A DNA stretch of 64,000 nucleotides, from NCBI GenBank assembly GCA_020633315.1, contig JACKDV010000004.1:248001-312000 (forward strand), written 5' to 3'. Origin of the DNA: Myxococcales bacterium. GTDB lineage: Bacteria > Myxococcota_A > Polyangia > Nannocystales > Nannocystaceae. Within the stretch, counting starts at the first letter, position 1. Every line of letters begins with the position of its first letter. The position numbers and the translations under genes are program-made. Below the pieces are notes generated by a model that saw only the letters and a list, made by a program, of their open reading frames with translations, was not told the origin of the DNA and did not search any database. Of this stretch, positions 62,628 through 64,000 are shown in pieces.

Positions 62628-64000
62628 ATGACCCACAAGCAGTGTCCCGAGTGTAGCGAAGCGCTGGTGTGCCCCGGCCACGGTGCCGTCCAGCGCCCCC
62701 TGGTGGCGTCGTGCCCGCAGAAGCGCGGAGGCCTGTGGGTGTCGGTCCACGACAAGGCCGGCGTCGAGGCGCCGGGCATTCCGGTCGAGGTCGACGGCCG
62801 AACGGCGACGACCGACGCCACCGGACTGGCGGCCTTCGACCCGCTCGACGAAGGCTCGTACTCCGTGAAGCTGGGCACGCTGCCGCCCGCGGTCGCGGAG
62901 CGCTTCGCCCCGCCCGCCGCGACCAGCATCGACGGCGTCACGGTGACCAAGGGCAAGATCGCGCTCGCCGAGCTGGTGCTCCGACGCCGGCCCACGCTCA
63001 AGGTCCAGGTGTCCCCCCCGGTTGCCGCCGAGGTGACCATCACCCACGGCGACGGCGACGAGCAGCGCGCGAAGACCAAGGACGGAACCGTGGACTTCGG
63101 CACCGTCGAGGCCGGCCGGTACACCATCGCGGTCGCGCGCGTCCGCGAGGGCGATCGCGACGGCGAGCAGCACGTCGAGCACGCCGAGGTGGACCTCGAC
63201 TACGACGACGCGGAATCGGTCGAGGTCCAGATCGCGGGCGTGGTCAACCCGGTCATCGACATCGACGGGAATCGCACGGCGCTCGCGGTCGACGGCCATC
63301 GTCTCACGGCGACCCTGCGTGCCGACGCGCCGTTCCAGGGTCGGGGTCAGCTGCGCATCACCGCCGGGGCGGGCCACATCCGAGTGCTCGGCGACGACGG
63401 CAACGCGCTGGCCCAGCCCTACGACTTCCGGGGCATCGACGAGGACGGGGTCACGGTGCAGCTCGAGGCCACCAGCGCCAGCGCCATCGACGGCGTGACG
63501 CTCGAGTGGGAGCTGTTCGGCGACGGCATCGAGTGCGGAGATCCGGCCACGGAGGATCTGACCGCCGTCCGAGCCACGCTGGTCATCGACGACCGCGCCG
63601 GACAGCCCGTCCCACGGAACGTGGCCCGCGACAACGGCCGGGTGCTCGCGAAGTGCGAGTCACCGGAGCGTCGGGCCCGGGTCACGGTGTCGTGCGAGCC
63701 GGCCGAGTACGAAGGCCAGCTCACGATCCGCGACCGCAAGGGCACCAACCTCGCGCTCTACACCGCGGCCACGGACGGCAATGCGCTGCCGCTGCCCCAT
63801 GTCCTGCAGCTGCCGCTCGAGCCCGGGGACGGCGAGCTCTACGTGGAGGGCATCCAGCCCAGCGCCGCCACCCGCGACGATGCGCTGGACCTGGCCATCG
63901 ACGAGCTGGCGGACCGCGCGGACTACGTGGTGCTCACCGTGGTCGAGGCCACGCTCGAGGTCTGTGGCCCGCGGCAGGATGGTGCAGAGCCAACCCCGCT
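62628..64000 (+). CDS. Large modular protein with Cys-rich start and repeated beta domains, cut by window end
   Basis: An ATG at 62628 opens a frame that runs to the window end (457 codons, no stop). The N-terminus has a zinc-ribbon-like motif (CPECSEALVCPGHG) and a carboxypeptidase-regulatory-like segment (LWVSVHDKAGVEAPGIPVEVDGRTATTDATGLAAFDPLDEGSYSVKL). Repeated beta-domain units with Cys, Asp and Gly-rich turns follow, such as LKVQVSPPVAAEVTITHGDGDEQ, VEVQIAGVVNPVIDIDGNRTALAVDGHRLTATL, and YVVLTVVEATLEVCGPRQ. From memory, the phrase TVVEATLEVC and the repeat style resemble very large proteins encoded near type VI secretion (PAAR/VgrG) loci in myxobacteria and Proteobacteria; this is unverified. 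No signal peptide is visible. Confidence 0.65.
   Translation, partial: MTHKQCPECSEALVCPGHGAVQRPLVASCPQKRGGLWVSVHDKAGVEAPGIPVEVDGRTATTDATGLAAFDPLDEGSYSVKLGTLPPAVAERFAPPAATSIDGVTVTKGKIALAELVLRRRPTLKVQVSPPVAAEVTITHGDGDEQRAKTKDGTVDFGTVEAGRYTIAVARVREGDRDGEQHVEHAEVDLDYDDAESVEVQIAGVVNPVIDIDGNRTALAVDGHRLTATLRADAPFQGRGQLRITAGAGHIRVLGDDGNALAQPYDFRGIDEDGVTVQLEATSASAIDGVTLEWELFGDGIECGDPATEDLTAVRATLVIDDRAGQPVPRNVARDNGRVLAKCESPERRARVTVSCEPAEYEGQLTIRDRKGTNLALYTAATDGNALPLPHVLQLPLEPGDGELYVEGIQPSAATRDDALDLAIDELADRADYVVLTVVEATLEVCGPRQDGAEPTP

Overview
The window is very GC-rich, and its gene content points to a myxobacterium (Myxococcota, probably the Nannocystis/Plesiocystis side of the phylum). The grounds are six Ser/Thr protein kinases of myxobacterial type (several with a TPR tail), many lipoproteins whose lipobox cysteine is followed by a Gly/Ser/Thr/Asp/Glu linker, a MYXO-CTERM-like C-terminus, choice-of-anchor L, FG-GAP and RCC1-type surface proteins, and ECF sigma factors next to kinases. 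No rRNA, tRNA, CRISPR array or complete insertion sequence was recognised. This is ordinary chromosome with scattered decayed genes rather than a mobile island.

Layout. 1-6.4 kb: the 5' part of secA on the minus strand, then a tightly overlapping plus-strand operon (acidic protein, S66 LD-carboxypeptidase, DUF1266 protein, RlmD-type rRNA m5U methyltransferase) and a V4R-like protein, closed by a hairpin. 6.7-10.6 kb (minus): a putative envelope protein, an ECF sigma factor overlapping a membrane-anchored putative antisigma protein, and a choice-of-anchor L lipoprotein. 10.8-13.8 kb (plus): CBS protein, SGNH-hydrolase lipoprotein, cytochrome P450. 13.85-14.5 kb is non-coding and strongly palindromic: two copies of a 74-75 nt inverted-repeat element, further palindromes, and a possible 20-codon mini-gene. 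14.6-16.7 kb: a lipoprotein overlapping a copper type II monooxygenase lipoprotein with a haem c motif, then a decayed Rpn-type gene tail.

17-19.9 kb (minus) looks like a nitric-oxide response operon: truncated haemoglobin, a 2Fe-2S/FAD reductase, an NsrR-like Rrf2 regulator, a frameshifted small gene and a SprT-like metalloprotease. Together the first two resemble a flavohaemoglobin split into two polypeptides. 20.8-32.9 kb is a signalling cluster: a 7TM-receptor/kinase fusion with a long activation-segment insertion; a cupin, hypothetical and TPR-kinase operon; an active TPR kinase overlapping a kinase that has lost its DFG aspartate (a probable pseudokinase), with a decayed ECF sigma factor in front; a small secreted protein; and an intact ECF sigma factor. 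33-38.8 kb: a CHAD-domain protein divergent from a two-domain PPK2 (polyphosphate metabolism), then a PilT-like ATPase and a roadblock/LC7 protein.

38.9-64 kb is mostly envelope and secreted proteins: a GT-C glycosyltransferase, a MYXO-CTERM polysaccharide-lyase-like protein, a TPR protein plus kinase pair, RCC1 and FG-GAP lipoproteins, another kinase (DWG in place of DFG), an HTTM membrane protein, a large lipoprotein, a GH1 glycosidase lipoprotein, a PEGA protein coupled to a cysteine-rich repeat lipoprotein, another lipoprotein, ApaG, a DUF1963-like protein, an exported glycine/tyrosine-rich protein, an IS66 transposase remnant, and the start of a large modular protein that runs off the end.

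Protein assignments rest on motifs read by eye. No database search was possible, so family names are from recognition and lengths are computed from coordinates.
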